Assembly (NCBI RefSeq): GCF_017355165.1
Contig: NZ_JADILK010000012.1
Location: 57,109-121,108, forward strand
Direction of reading: 5' to 3'
Length of the DNA stretch: 64,000 bases
Source of the DNA: Bacillus sp. SD075
GTDB taxonomy: Bacteria > Bacillota > Bacilli > Bacillales > DSM-1321
A program made the position numbers and the translations under genes. This document shows, one piece after another, positions 49,361-58,209 of this stretch (position 1 is the first letter of the stretch; each line of letters starts with the position of its first letter). The notes under the pieces were generated by a model. It was not told where the DNA came from, searched no databases, and saw only the letters and a list, made by a program, of their open reading frames with translations.

Positions 49361-49477
49361 AATTTGAACGTTCCTTTCAGCGAGCGGTCCGGAAAACATC
49401 CTAGGCCCTTAAGTGCCTGCGTGGACTCCCTTGACTCGCCTCTGCCGCAGGAGTCTCGTAAATCCGTTCCAATCCAC
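49361..49477 (-). repeat. Structured intergenic repeat, copy C
   Basis: Reverse orientation relative to copy A. It keeps aatttgaacgtt, cagcgagcggtcc, gcctgcgtgga, tctgccgcaggagtctcgta and the end ccgttccaatccac. The inner hairpin is diverged. Confidence 0.65.
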
Positions 49478-49637
49478 TAGGATTAAACAATCAGGTAGTA
49501 CCACCATGCACACAGTCTTTATTTGTTCCATGCGTAAACCGATGGAAGAAGTTGCATTCAACATGACACCGTTGGTTTTTAGGTTACGGATCCCATGATA
49601 AAGTTCCTCACTTCTCTAAGTTGGGGGATAATCATGA

Positions 49638-49751
49638 GTGACGACGCATTATTTGAAAGATGAACGGACAAAACAGTTTGCCTATTCACTTCATATCGCA
49701 GCAGATCGTAACGGATTTATATATGTTTTTAACGCACTCAGCAACAAATAA
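49638..49751 (+). pseudogene. Probable transposase remnant (IS1182-like DDE region)
   Basis: A 37-codon open frame reading THYLKDERTKQFAYSLHIAADRNGF then a stop. It resembles the stretch of IS1182-family transposases that precedes the GNVHDS region. No other part of the transposase nor terminal inverted repeats could be found, so it is a short fossil if the assignment is right. Confidence 0.4.
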
Positions 49752-49805
49752 AGAGGGGCAATCGTGAGTACAAATCGCTTTAACTGCCTCACATCCTATA
49801 AAAAT

Positions 49806-49846
49806 CAAAAAGGTTTCGGAATGAGACCATTCCGAAACCTTTTTGT
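49806..49846. terminator. Bidirectional terminator after metQ
   Basis: A perfect 18-bp stem (49806-49823 with 49828-49845) and a 4-nt loop, with T/A runs within the arms. It ends the metNPQ operon on the minus strand. Confidence 0.85.
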
Positions 49847-49889
49847 CTACAAACTGCGGTCTGAATTAAATCAGGTCGCCATTTTAGAA

Positions 49890-50726
49890 TTATTTATCCG
49901 CCGGTACAACTGCACCATCGTATTCTTTAAGGATGAAATCTTGAATTTCTTTAGAATGCAATACTTCTACAAGCGCTTTTATTTCTTCTTTATTTTCATC
50001 ACCTTTGTTTACGGCAATTACGTTCACATACGGTGATTCCGAATCTTCAATCGCAATCGAATCTTCAATCGGATTCAAACCTGCGTCGATCGCATAGTTG
50101 GAGTTGATCAGGACAGCATCACCTTCGCCGCTCTCATAAATTTTTGGAAGCAGGGCCGCTTCATATTCAGCATCGAATTTAATGTTTTTCTTATTTTCAA
50201 CGATGTCTTTAGTTGTAGCTGTCGTTTTATCGATGCCTTCTTTCAAAGTGATCAAGCCATTCTTTTCCAATAGGGATAAAGCACGCCCATGATCAGCGAC
50301 AGAGCTGCTCAAAATGATCGTTGCCCCATCAGGAAGTTTATCGATGCTTTTATATTTCTGTGAGTATAGTGCTATTGGCTCGATATGGATTCCACCCGCA
50401 TTGACGAAATCATATCCATTTTCTTTAATTTGCGACTCCAAGTAAGGAATGTGCTGGAAATAGTTAGCGTCCAATTCCTTATCATTCAACGCCTTATTCG
50501 GTAAAATATAGTCCTGGAATGTTTCGATTTCCAATTCGATTCCTTTTTCTTCAAGAAGCGGCTTAGCTTTCTCAAGGATTTCAGCATGCGGAACATTGGA
50601 TGCCCCTACAACTAATTTCTTCGATTCTTTTTCCGTATCGCTGCCGCTTTTATCCTTTTCACTTCCGCAAGCAGCCAAAGCGATAGATAAAACTAAAATT
50701 AATGCAAATCCTAAAAACTTCTTCAT
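49890..50726 (-). CDS. metQ: Methionine ABC transporter substrate-binding lipoprotein
   Basis: A 278-residue lipoprotein that captures methionine outside the membrane. Signal peptide MKKFLGFALILVLSIALAAC ends in a lipobox (LAAC). Family features VVGASNVPHAEILE, FQDYILPNKALNDKELDANYFQHIPYL and AIDAGLNPIEDSIAIED are present. ATG 50726 has GGGAG at 9 nt. Last gene of metNPQ. Confidence 0.96.
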   Translation of the reverse strand: MKKFLGFALILVLSIALAACGSEKDKSGSDTEKESKKLVVGASNVPHAEILEKAKPLLEEKGIELEIETFQDYILPNKALNDKELDANYFQHIPYLESQIKENGYDFVNAGGIHIEPIALYSQKYKSIDKLPDGATIILSSSVADHGRALSLLEKNGLITLKEGIDKTTATTKDIVENKKNIKFDAEYEAALLPKIYESGEGDAVLINSNYAIDAGLNPIEDSIAIEDSESPYVNVIAVNKGDENKEEIKALVEVLHSKEIQDFILKEYDGAVVPADK

Positions 50727-50741
50727 CCTATTCATCTCCCT

Positions 50742-51410
50742 TTATCTTTTATCCAATTTAGATGTAATTACATCTCCAATAATTTGAATTATGAAGACGA
50801 TAATTAGAATAACGATAGTCGCTACAAGCGTAACGTCATTGTGATTTCTTTGATAGCCATCCAAATAGGCCAGATTACCCAGCCCTCCTGCCCCGATGAC
50901 CCCGGCCATAGCGGTATATCCAACCAATGCAATCGATGTTACCGTAATACCGGAAATAAGGGCAGGCATCGACTCTGGAAGGAGGACCTTCCAAATGATC
51001 GTGCTCGTTTTCGCCCCCATCGATTTCGCGGCTTCAATTACACCTTTATCGATTTCGCGAAGGCCGATTTCGACCATACGCGCATAAAATGGTGCCGAAC
51101 CGATAATAAGTGCCGGCAGTGCAGCGTTCTCTCCGATCATGGAACCGACAAGAGCTTTAGTGAAAGGGATGAGCAGCACGATCAAAATGAGAAATGGAAT
51201 GGAACGGAATATATTAACGACAGCACTCATGACCCCGTTGACTGCCCGGTTTTCCCACATATTACCCTTCCCTGTCAGGAACAGGATCAACCCTAATAGT
51301 ATGCCTATAAAAAAGGTTGCCACTACAGAAATGCTTGTCATGTAAAGCGTTTCTTTCGTTGCATCAATAATGTCTTCCCAGTCAACGTTCGGCAATAATT
51401 CTTCAAGCAT
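50742..51410 (-). CDS. metP: Methionine ABC transporter permease
   Basis: A 222-residue permease with five or six helices. The coupling-helix motif is EAAKSMGAKTSTIIWKVLLPESMPALISG (EAA-x3-G) near residue 130. It overlaps metN by 8 nt. In other nomenclature this is MetI. Confidence 0.96.
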   Translation of the reverse strand: MLEELLPNVDWEDIIDATKETLYMTSISVVATFFIGILLGLILFLTGKGNMWENRAVNGVMSAVVNIFRSIPFLILIVLLIPFTKALVGSMIGENAALPALIIGSAPFYARMVEIGLREIDKGVIEAAKSMGAKTSTIIWKVLLPESMPALISGITVTSIALVGYTAMAGVIGAGGLGNLAYLDGYQRNHNDVTLVATIVILIIVFIIQIIGDVITSKLDKR

Positions 51411-52437
51411 GAGTAATCACCTCCACGCCTACCTGCTGTGCTTTAATGAATTCGATTGCGCGGAGCATTTCGTCCTCTGTGCCATCAAGGTGGATAAACA
51501 ATGTTCCATATGAACCGCTTCTTGTTTGGGATATCTTACCTTGGACGATATTGACATCCAACTCGAAGTTACGTACAAGCTTGGTGATCAACGGGCTTTC
51601 TGCATGATCACCTACAAAGGTCAATTGAATCACTTTGCCTGCAGGGTAGCGTTCGAGCAAATGGTCCATCGTTTCTTTCGTTTCTTCTGGTTCCGTTACT
51701 TGTTGCACGAAACGCTTCGTCATTTGTTCTTTAGGATTCTTGAAAACATCCAGGACAGGCCCCTGTTCAACAACTTGCCCGCTTTCCATCACGGCGACGC
51801 GATGACAGATTTTACGTATTACATGCATTTCATGTGTTATCAAAACGATTGTCAATCCCAGGCGCTGGTTGATGTCAACAAGCAATTCGAGTATTGAGTC
51901 GGTAGTCTGCGGATCCAATGCAGAGGTCGCTTCATCACAAAGCAGTACTTTAGGATCATTTGCCAGAGCCCTGGCTATACCCACCCTTTGCTTTTGCCCT
52001 CCGCTTAATTGTGAAGGATATGCCTTTTCCCTGCCTTCCAGTCCGACTAACTTGATCAATTCGTTCACACGCTTGGTTCGTTCAGTTTTAGAAACTCCTG
52101 CAATTTCCAATGGGAAAGAAATATTCTCCTGAACGGTCCTTGACCATAATAGATTGAAATGTTGGAAAATCATGCTGATTTCTTGACGGGCCTTACGGAG
52201 CTGAGCCCCTTTAATTTTTGAAATTTCCTTTTCAGCCACTACTACGGATCCCTCTGTGGGTGTTTCCAATCCATTGAGCATTCTGATCAAAGTACTTTTC
52301 CCCGCTCCACTGTAACCGATGATACCGAAAATCTCGCCTTTATTTATTTCAACATTTACATTATTTACAGCCTTGATCGTCTCACTGTTTCCTTTTCCTG
52401 TTCGGAACAGCTTGCTGACTTTCGTCAATGTAATCAT
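51403..52437 (-). CDS. metN: Methionine ABC transporter ATP-binding protein
   Basis: A 344-residue ATPase. Walker A GYSGAGKST near residue 40, signature LSGGQKQRVGIARAL, Walker B VLLCDEATSALDP and His-loop ITHEM. A C-terminal NIL domain (about 270-344, VIQLTFVGDHAESPLI) senses methionine for feedback inhibition. The gene is under a SAM-I riboswitch. Confidence 0.96.
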   Translation of the reverse strand: MITLTKVSKLFRTGKGNSETIKAVNNVNVEINKGEIFGIIGYSGAGKSTLIRMLNGLETPTEGSVVVAEKEISKIKGAQLRKARQEISMIFQHFNLLWSRTVQENISFPLEIAGVSKTERTKRVNELIKLVGLEGREKAYPSQLSGGQKQRVGIARALANDPKVLLCDEATSALDPQTTDSILELLVDINQRLGLTIVLITHEMHVIRKICHRVAVMESGQVVEQGPVLDVFKNPKEQMTKRFVQQVTEPEETKETMDHLLERYPAGKVIQLTFVGDHAESPLITKLVRNFELDVNIVQGKISQTRSGSYGTLFIHLDGTEDEMLRAIEFIKAQQVGVEVITHA

Positions 52438-52529
52438 TAATCCTCACCTCTTTTATCCAATAAAACCTATGAACTTAGTTGATTTCTCTACATCATTAGT
52501 CTGTTTCTCATATCAGTTTCCCCATTAAT

Positions 52530-52694
52530 AAGAAAAAACCTTTCTGCATGAGCAGAAAGGCAGGTGAAGAAACAGGCCTTCCTCTCATCTTCCAAAGTGA
52601 TTAAACTTTGTGTGAATTGGCACCTTTCCAAGGAAATCTCCTTGTCGGTTGCCGGGTTTCATCGGGCACATCCCTCCACCTCTCTTGATAAGAG
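52530..52694 (-). promoter_or_regulatory. SAM-I riboswitch (S-box) controlling metNPQ
   Basis: On the minus strand the aptamer runs from CTCTTATCAAGAG (52694) through GAGGGA, GGCCCGATGAAACCCGGCAACC-like core (here tgcccgatgaaacccggcaacc) and GGTGCCAATTC to GATGAGAG (52582), closing P1. A terminator stem cctttctgc/gcagaaagg (52560-52539) with a T-run follows. SAM binding should terminate transcription before metN. Confidence 0.95.
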
Positions 52695-52811
52695 CTAATA
52701 TATAGAATATTTGTACATCATTAAGTTCTTTAGTATGGTGAAATTTTATCATAGATAAAAAAGGAGCGCAATGTATATTATTTCTAGTATAAGAATGAAC
52801 AGGAGCTTCGC

Positions 52812-54122
52812 TTAAACCGTTTTGGAAGTCAAGGAGACGATATTCGTCGCTTTTTCAATGGCCTGCTCCAAATCTTCTATTAAATCGTCTACATTTTCAA
52901 TCCCAATGGATAAACGGACTTGATCAGCAAGCACACCCGCTTTCGCAAGACCCGCCTCATTCAATTGTTGATGGGTCGTACTGGCTGGGTGGATGATCAA
53001 GCTCTTCGCATCCCCCACATTCGCTACATGGGACCATAATTCCACCGAATTGATAAGTTTTGCCCCAGCTTCGCGATTACCTTGTATCCCGAATGTTACG
53101 ACAGATCCAGCTCCCTTTGGTAAATATTTATCCGCAAGGGCTTTATCGGGATGATCTTCATCACCAGGATGCGTAACCCAAGATACCGCAGGATGGTTTT
53201 TTAAATATTTTATGACAGACTTGGTGTTTGATAGATGCTCTTTCATCCTTACATGCAGCGTTTCAAGTCCAAGCGTAAACTGGAATGCACTTTGGGCACT
53301 TAGCGCAGGGCCTAAATCACGAAGTAACTGGACTCGGGCTTTCGTTATGAATGCGGCAGGTCCAACTGCCTCGGCATATACCAGACCGTCGTAACTTGGG
53401 TCAGGCTCCGTGAAGCCAGGGTAGTTTGGCGAGTTCCAATCGAACTTCCCTCCATCCACGATGACACCGCCTAGCGTCGTTCCATTTCCCAGAAGCCATT
53501 TTGTAGCGGAATGGATGACAATATCCGCTCCAAAATCAATTGGTCTGCATAGGTACGGAGTCGCGAAAGTATTATCAATGATTAAAGGTATGCCTGCATC
53601 ATGGGCGATTTCCGCTACCGCTTCAATATCGAGCACCCTCAAGCTTGGATTTCCGATCGTTTCAGCAAAGATGGCTTTAGTTCTTGGCGTAATCGCCCTT
53701 TTGAAATTTTCAGGTTCATCAGGAGAAACGAATTTCACTTTTATTCCATATTTAGGAAGTGTGTTTTCGAAAAGGTTATACGTACCGCCATATAATGTAG
53801 AGGCTGAAACAATCTCATCACCTGCTGCGGCAATATTCAGGATTGAAAGTGAGATGGCAGCCATCCCGCTTGATGTTGCCAATCCGCCGATACCGCCTTC
53901 CAATAAGGCCATTCTTTCCTCAAAAACGCTGACCGTGGGATTATGGAGTCGTGTATATATATATCCATTCTCCTTTAGGCCAAATAAATTCGCTGCATGG
54001 TCGGTGTCTTTGAACAAGTATGCATTGCTTTGGTAGATAGGAACTGCACGGGCACCTGTTTCATCAGCTTGCAGACCGCCATGGACACTCAATGTTTCGA
54101 AACGCAACTTTTTCTCTGACAT
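52812..54122 (-). CDS. metY: O-acetylhomoserine sulfhydrylase (homocysteine synthase)
   Basis: A Cys/Met-metabolism PLP enzyme of 436 residues forming homocysteine from O-acetylhomoserine and sulfide. PLP lysine in DIVIHSATKWLLGNGTTLGG near residue 210; substrate-loop YIYTRLHNPT near residue 55 and the C-terminal SLIIHPASTTHQQL are typical of the long MetY subgroup. It is regulated by the SAM-I riboswitch in its leader. Confidence 0.95.
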   Translation of the reverse strand: MSEKKLRFETLSVHGGLQADETGARAVPIYQSNAYLFKDTDHAANLFGLKENGYIYTRLHNPTVSVFEERMALLEGGIGGLATSSGMAAISLSILNIAAAGDEIVSASTLYGGTYNLFENTLPKYGIKVKFVSPDEPENFKRAITPRTKAIFAETIGNPSLRVLDIEAVAEIAHDAGIPLIIDNTFATPYLCRPIDFGADIVIHSATKWLLGNGTTLGGVIVDGGKFDWNSPNYPGFTEPDPSYDGLVYAEAVGPAAFITKARVQLLRDLGPALSAQSAFQFTLGLETLHVRMKEHLSNTKSVIKYLKNHPAVSWVTHPGDEDHPDKALADKYLPKGAGSVVTFGIQGNREAGAKLINSVELWSHVANVGDAKSLIIHPASTTHQQLNEAGLAKAGVLADQVRLSIGIENVDDLIEDLEQAIEKATNIVSLTSKTV

Positions 54123-54183
54123 ATGTTTTCTCCTCTTTTTCTATGGATTTAGTTGGAATTATATGAAATCTGACCTTTTATAA

Positions 54184-54334
54184 ACAAAAAAACCACTTCA
54201 ATAAGAAGAGGTTTCAAGAACATACCTCATCTACCAGAGCCAACACTCTGCTGGAATTAGCACCGTATATAAAATTATACCGGTTGCCGGGCTTCGTCGG
54301 GCCAGTCCCTCCGCCACTCTTGATAAGAACTATT
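54184..54334 (-). promoter_or_regulatory. SAM-I riboswitch (S-box) controlling metY
   Basis: On the minus strand TTCTTATCAAGAG, then GGCGGAGGGACTGGCCCGACGAAGCCC, GGCAACC and GGTGCTAATTCCAGCAG, closing with GATGAG (54231-54226). A terminator stem aaacctcttc/gaagtggttt (54214-54190) with a run of T follows. Confidence 0.95.
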
Positions 54335-54442
54335 AAATTCTGCCGTTACTTAATTCAAAATATAGCATTTTAGAATAAATCAGTCAATGAATTGTTTGAA
54401 TATTCTTTGTTTATTTTCGGTCTCGCCTTGAAATCTCTGCAA

Positions 54443-54477
54443 CAAAGAAACCAACCACGGTTCTGATTGGTTTCTTA
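54443..54477 (-). terminator. Terminator of the yusF-yusE pair
   Basis: 10-bp stem aagaaaccaa/ttggtttctt (54445-54454 with 54467-54476) overlapping the yusE stop codon; the tail is only moderately T-rich. Confidence 0.6.
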
Positions 54478-54783
54478 GCTGAGTTCCTTAAGCAATCCGT
54501 ACAAATAAGGAACGGATTGAAAGGCATATATTTTTTTGTTTAGCTGTCCTTCTTTGAAAAGCAATAAACAAGGAACACTTTCGATTTCATATGTTTCGGC
54601 AATTCCTTGGACATAGTTCATATTCATTTTGCCTGTCCTCAATTCCGGGAAAAGCTCCAAGGATATCGTCAGCATCTTGGAGGCAACCTGACAGGTGCCG
54701 CATAAAGGCGTATATAAATATAAGCAAAAGGTTTCCCCATTTTCAACAGCAAGCCTACATTCTTCTTCTTTCCATTCCTGCAT
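54475..54783 (-). CDS. yusE: Thioredoxin-like protein YusE
   Basis: A 102-residue thioredoxin-fold protein. The redox motif is LYTPLCGTCQVA (CGTC) near residue 28, and the cis-proline segment is IESVPCLLLF, which has an extra Cys after the Pro. It probably reduces a specific disulfide in the cytoplasm. The ATG at 54783 lies 3 nt after the yusF stop, so the pair is co-translated. Confidence 0.88.
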   Translation of the reverse strand: MQEWKEEECRLAVENGETFCLYLYTPLCGTCQVASKMLTISLELFPELRTGKMNMNYVQGIAETYEIESVPCLLLFKEGQLNKKIYAFQSVPYLYGLLKELS

Positions 54784-54786
54784 CAA

Positions 54787-55152
54787 TTAATCGTTCACCC
54801 TTTGACTTAAAAATTTCATTTTCACATTCATATTGGCAGATAAAAGCACAGTTGCGATATGATGTTCGGGTGAGCTTTCCACTTCTTTGTACATTTTATT
54901 GATATACAGGTGGTTCGCTTCCGGCATTTCCCTTCGGAATTGCTTCCGCAGCTTTTCTCCTGATTCATCTGCGTCAAAAAGGAGATAGACATCACGGTCC
55001 ATCAATTCATCCACTAATTCATCCAGCTTAGTTAATGATATGGTCCCATTCGTACATCTTATTTCCACATCTTCATTTAAAACGGAGGCAACTTTTCTTC
55101 TATCGGAACTGCCTTCTACAATGATCACTTTATCGAATTCGCCCCACTCCAT
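54787..55152 (-). CDS. yusF: Toprim domain protein YusF
   Basis: A 121-residue, single Toprim domain protein. The motif VIIVEGSSDRRKV carries the catalytic Glu and VYLLFDADESGEKLRKQF the DxD. Such small Toprim proteins resemble the M5 RNase or OLD-like catalytic core; the substrate is not known. The ATG at 55152 has GGAG at 7 nt; the GTG at 55170 is upstream. Confidence 0.88.
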   Translation of the reverse strand: MEWGEFDKVIIVEGSSDRRKVASVLNEDVEIRCTNGTISLTKLDELVDELMDRDVYLLFDADESGEKLRKQFRREMPEANHLYINKMYKEVESSPEHHIATVLLSANMNVKMKFLSQRVND

Positions 55153-55245
55153 GTCATCACTCCATCTCACGAATTATGTGCGCAACTGCCACTGTACAAA
55201 ATGAAAAAGAGAGCAGGCCTTTTCAGTCCCCCCTCTCCTTCTATT

Positions 55246-55629
55246 TTAACCGTTGATTAAACTTTCATATTCTTCAGCACTCATCAGGTTTTCAATATCA
55301 TTGCTATTAGATGGTTCAAGCACGACCATCCATGCCTTTTCATAAGGAGACTCATTTACATATTCAGGGTTGTCACTTAAATCTTCGTTTACTTCTACAA
55401 CCTTGCCACTTATAGGAGCATAAAGCTCAGAAACGGTCTTAACGGATTCAACACTTCCAAATGGTTCGTTCGCTTTCAATTCATCTCCGATTTCCGGAAG
55501 CTCAACGAATACGATGTCCCCAAGCTCGGACTGTGCGAAGGCTGTAATTCCGATGCGCACTGTTCCATCTTCCGTTTTGACCCATTCATGTTCTTTAGTA
55601 TAACGAAGTTCTTTTGGTGTTGTTGTCAT
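55246..55629 (-). CDS. gcvH: Glycine cleavage system H protein
   Basis: The lipoyl carrier protein (127 residues) of glycine cleavage, and in Bacillus also the entry point for lipoate relay to the 2-oxoacid dehydrogenases. The lipoylated lysine is Lys64 in [20 protein letters not shown]. lipA of the same window supplies the modification. Confidence 0.96.
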   Translation of the reverse strand: MTTTPKELRYTKEHEWVKTEDGTVRIGITAFAQSELGDIVFVELPEIGDELKANEPFGSVESVKTVSELYAPISGKVVEVNEDLSDNPEYVNESPYEKAWMVVLEPSNSNDIENLMSAEEYESLING

Positions 55630-55724
55630 TATTAACCCTCCATATGTACATCTTATTTTATCTATTCCATTATAAGGTAGATTGTTTGTTTAAGTAAGGA
55701 ATTAACCAAATATTTTGTGAAATT

Positions 55725-56081
55725 TCAGTTCCAAACCTGTTCGAATTGCTCTTCTTTGAAACCTACCGTCACTTTGGTGCCATCCGATACAATCGGCCTT
55801 TTCAGAAGCATGCCATCTGTGGACAATATATCAAGCATCTCTGCTTCAGAAGCCTCTTTCAGCTTATCCTTTAAGCCCAGCTCCCGATATTTTTGACCGC
55901 TAGTATTGAAAAACTTCTTCAATTCCAAATTACTGATTTTATATAGTTGTTCTATTTCAGTTCGCGAAGGCGGATTTTCCGCTATATGGATCGCTTCATA
56001 CTGCAGTTCATGATTATCCAGCCACTTCTTCGCATTACGGCATGTGCCGCATTTTGGGTACCAATATAATGTTAAGCCCAT
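55725..56081 (-). CDS. yusI: ArsC/Spx family protein YusI
   Basis: A 118-residue thioredoxin-fold protein of the Spx/MgsR/ArsC group. YWYPKCGTCRNAKKWL at the N-terminus keeps a CxxC, and LLKRPIVSDGTKVTVGFKEEQFEQVW is typical of the C-terminus. It is probably not a master regulator like Spx, since the family is broad. The ATG at 56081 gives the family length, with AGGTGG 7 nt upstream. Confidence 0.88.
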   Translation of the reverse strand: MGLTLYWYPKCGTCRNAKKWLDNHELQYEAIHIAENPPSRTEIEQLYKISNLELKKFFNTSGQKYRELGLKDKLKEASEAEMLDILSTDGMLLKRPIVSDGTKVTVGFKEEQFEQVWN

Positions 56082-56184
56082 CATTTCACCACCTATCAAT
56101 AGAATACCCGTTTTCAGCACGCAATACAACGAAATGTCTTTTGAATTCCCCAAGCAATTTCATCAAAAAAATTTAAGGGGTTAT

Positions 56185-56266
56185 CCAATTTGAACGTTGT
56201 CTCCAGGCACTCGCTTTCCGCGTGCGTTCTACCCTGGGCATGCTTTCCCTCAGGTGTTTTCCAATC
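56185..56266 (-). repeat. Structured intergenic repeat, decayed copy E
   Basis: It begins ccaatttgaacgttg, then ccaggcactcgctttccgcg as in the other copies in reverse orientation, and ends caggtgttttccaatc. The central hairpins are missing. Confidence 0.5.
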
Positions 56267-56297
56267 TACTTTGTTTTAAAACCCTTTTGTCCACAAA

Positions 56298-56330
56298 CTG
56301 AAGGGAATGCCTTTACCGGCATTCCCTTCA
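56298..56330 (-). terminator. Hairpin downstream of fadE
   Basis: Perfect 12-bp stem (56300-56311 with 56318-56329), 6-nt loop. On the minus strand it is followed by AGTTTGTGGACAAAA rather than a clean T-run. Confidence 0.6.
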
Positions 56331-56348
56331 CAGATTCTGGTTCATTGC

Positions 56349-58136
56349 TTAAAGAGCATATTTTTCCGCTTCGATTACCTTGATGGAAGCTTCGCGTTTT
56401 TTCGCAATGACATTGATCGGATTGTGTCTTGTCAGCTTGCGGAGCGACGAAAGCATGATGCGAAGAGTATCGCCTGTTTCCACCGCAATTAACGTTTCCT
56501 TTGCATGCTGTTCTATTTCGTTGAAAGCTTCCTGAACGAAGATTTCAGTGTAAAGCACTTTTTGTTTATTCTTCTCCAGACCTGTAGTTGCAATTGCTTT
56601 TTCCGTACGCAATACCACGGATTCCGCTGCATAGGCAAGGGATGCGATATCTGCAATGTTGGAGAGGATTTCTTGTTCTTGATCAAGGTTTTTTCCGTAT
56701 TTCTGAGCAGCAAGCCCAGCTGCCAAAATACCGATTTTCTTAGCGTTTCTAACGAGCATTTTTTCTTGTGCCAATGGCTCATCGCCAGGTTCTTCCGGTA
56801 TCATCATCATTAATTCCTCTTGCAGGCCTTGAGCCTTTTGAAGAAGCGGCAATTCCCCTTTAAGTGCTTTCTTCAGGAAAGTTCCCGGGACAAGCAATCG
56901 ATTGATTTCATTTGTACCTTCAAAGATCCGGTTAATACGGGAATCACGATATGCTTTTTCAATTTCATACTCCTGCATGAAACCATAGCCGCCATGAAGC
57001 TGTACGCCTTCGTCCGTAACATAATCCAATACTTCGGAAGCGAAGAATTTATTCAATGAACACTCAATGGCATATTCAGCGATTGCAGCCGCCATTGATT
57101 TCCCATCTTTCACTTGCTCATCCGTCAATTTGCTTTGTCTTTGATCATAAAGGCCAACGGTACGATATACAGAGCTTTCTGCTGCATAAATTTTAGATGC
57201 CATTGTTGCAAGTTTTTCTTTCGTCAGGTTAAAATGGGAAATTTTCGTTTTGAACTGTTGACGTTGATTCGTATAGGCTGCTGTGATCTCAAGGGCACGT
57301 TTAGACCCGCCGACAGCACCTACGCCTAATTTATAACGGCCGATATTCAGGATATTGAAGGCGATGACATGCCCTTTTCCGGCTACACCCAAAAGGTTTT
57401 CGACTGGTACATGTACATTTTCGAGGATTAAAGTACGTGTTGATGAGCTTTTGATCCCCATTTTCTTCTCTTCAGCCCCAGTTGATACACCTTCATAATC
57501 ACGCTCAACAATGAAGGCGGAGAATTGTTCGCCGTCAATTTTGGCGTAGACACAGAAGACATCTGCAAAGCCTGCATTTGTAATCCATTGTTTTTCACCA
57601 TTTAAAATATAGTGTGTTCCTTCTGCATTCAATTTCGCTGTCGTTTTTGCTCCCAAGGCATCGGAACCTGAGCTTGGTTCCGTTAAGGCGTACGCAGCAA
57701 TCTTCTCACCCGTTGCAAGTAATGGAAGGTATTTTTTCTTTTGTTCTTCATTCCCGAATAATACGATTGGCAAAGATCCGATACCTACATGTGCGCCATG
57801 CGTAATTCCGAAGCCGCCCGCAAGTGCCATTTTTTCCGTAATCAATGCCGAACTGATTTTATCAAGACCCAATCCGCTGTATTCCTCAGGAACGTCAGCA
57901 CCAAGTAAACCGATTTCACCTGCATGCTTCAGTAATTTAACGGAACGGTCAAATTCATGGTTTTCCAAATGTTCAACCTGCGGCAGAATTTCATTCACTA
58001 CGAAATCCTCGGCAGTTTTGGCAATCATCTTATGCTCATCAGAATAATCCTCCGGTGTAAACACTTGATCATACGTAATATCTTCTACTAAAAAGGCTCC
58101 GCCTTTAATGAGGTTATCTGTAGTTTGATTGGACAT
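56349..58136 (-). CDS. fadE: Acyl-CoA dehydrogenase (FadE/YusJ)
   Basis: First oxidation step of fatty-acid beta-oxidation; a 595-residue acyl-CoA dehydrogenase with a C-terminal extension. FAD/substrate segments YALTEPSSGSDA and WITNAGFADVFCVYAKI; the catalytic region QLHGGYGFMQEYEIEKAYRDSRINRIFEGTNEINRLL includes the conserved Glu. The ATG at 58136 follows AGGAGG; an upstream frame to 58241 overlaps the end of fadA only spuriously. Third gene of the fadN-fadA-fadE operon. Confidence 0.95.
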   Translation of the reverse strand: MSNQTTDNLIKGGAFLVEDITYDQVFTPEDYSDEHKMIAKTAEDFVVNEILPQVEHLENHEFDRSVKLLKHAGEIGLLGADVPEEYSGLGLDKISSALITEKMALAGGFGITHGAHVGIGSLPIVLFGNEEQKKKYLPLLATGEKIAAYALTEPSSGSDALGAKTTAKLNAEGTHYILNGEKQWITNAGFADVFCVYAKIDGEQFSAFIVERDYEGVSTGAEEKKMGIKSSSTRTLILENVHVPVENLLGVAGKGHVIAFNILNIGRYKLGVGAVGGSKRALEITAAYTNQRQQFKTKISHFNLTKEKLATMASKIYAAESSVYRTVGLYDQRQSKLTDEQVKDGKSMAAAIAEYAIECSLNKFFASEVLDYVTDEGVQLHGGYGFMQEYEIEKAYRDSRINRIFEGTNEINRLLVPGTFLKKALKGELPLLQKAQGLQEELMMMIPEEPGDEPLAQEKMLVRNAKKIGILAAGLAAQKYGKNLDQEQEILSNIADIASLAYAAESVVLRTEKAIATTGLEKNKQKVLYTEIFVQEAFNEIEQHAKETLIAVETGDTLRIMLSSLRKLTRHNPINVIAKKREASIKVIEAEKYAL

Positions 58137-58209
58137 GTTATTTCCTCCTAAATATTTAAGATAGTAAACCCGCCGGTAGCATGACAGCTTTCGGGAGGTG
58201 TGTGTGGAA

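Noticed and set aside
49413..49598. Plus-strand open frame of 61 codons
   Set aside because: Starts inside repeat copy C and has no site or homology signal.
53461..54036. Long plus-strand open frame (191 codons) opposite metY
   Set aside because: It is a shadow of the strongly conserved metY gene, with no ribosome binding site and no recognisable protein features.
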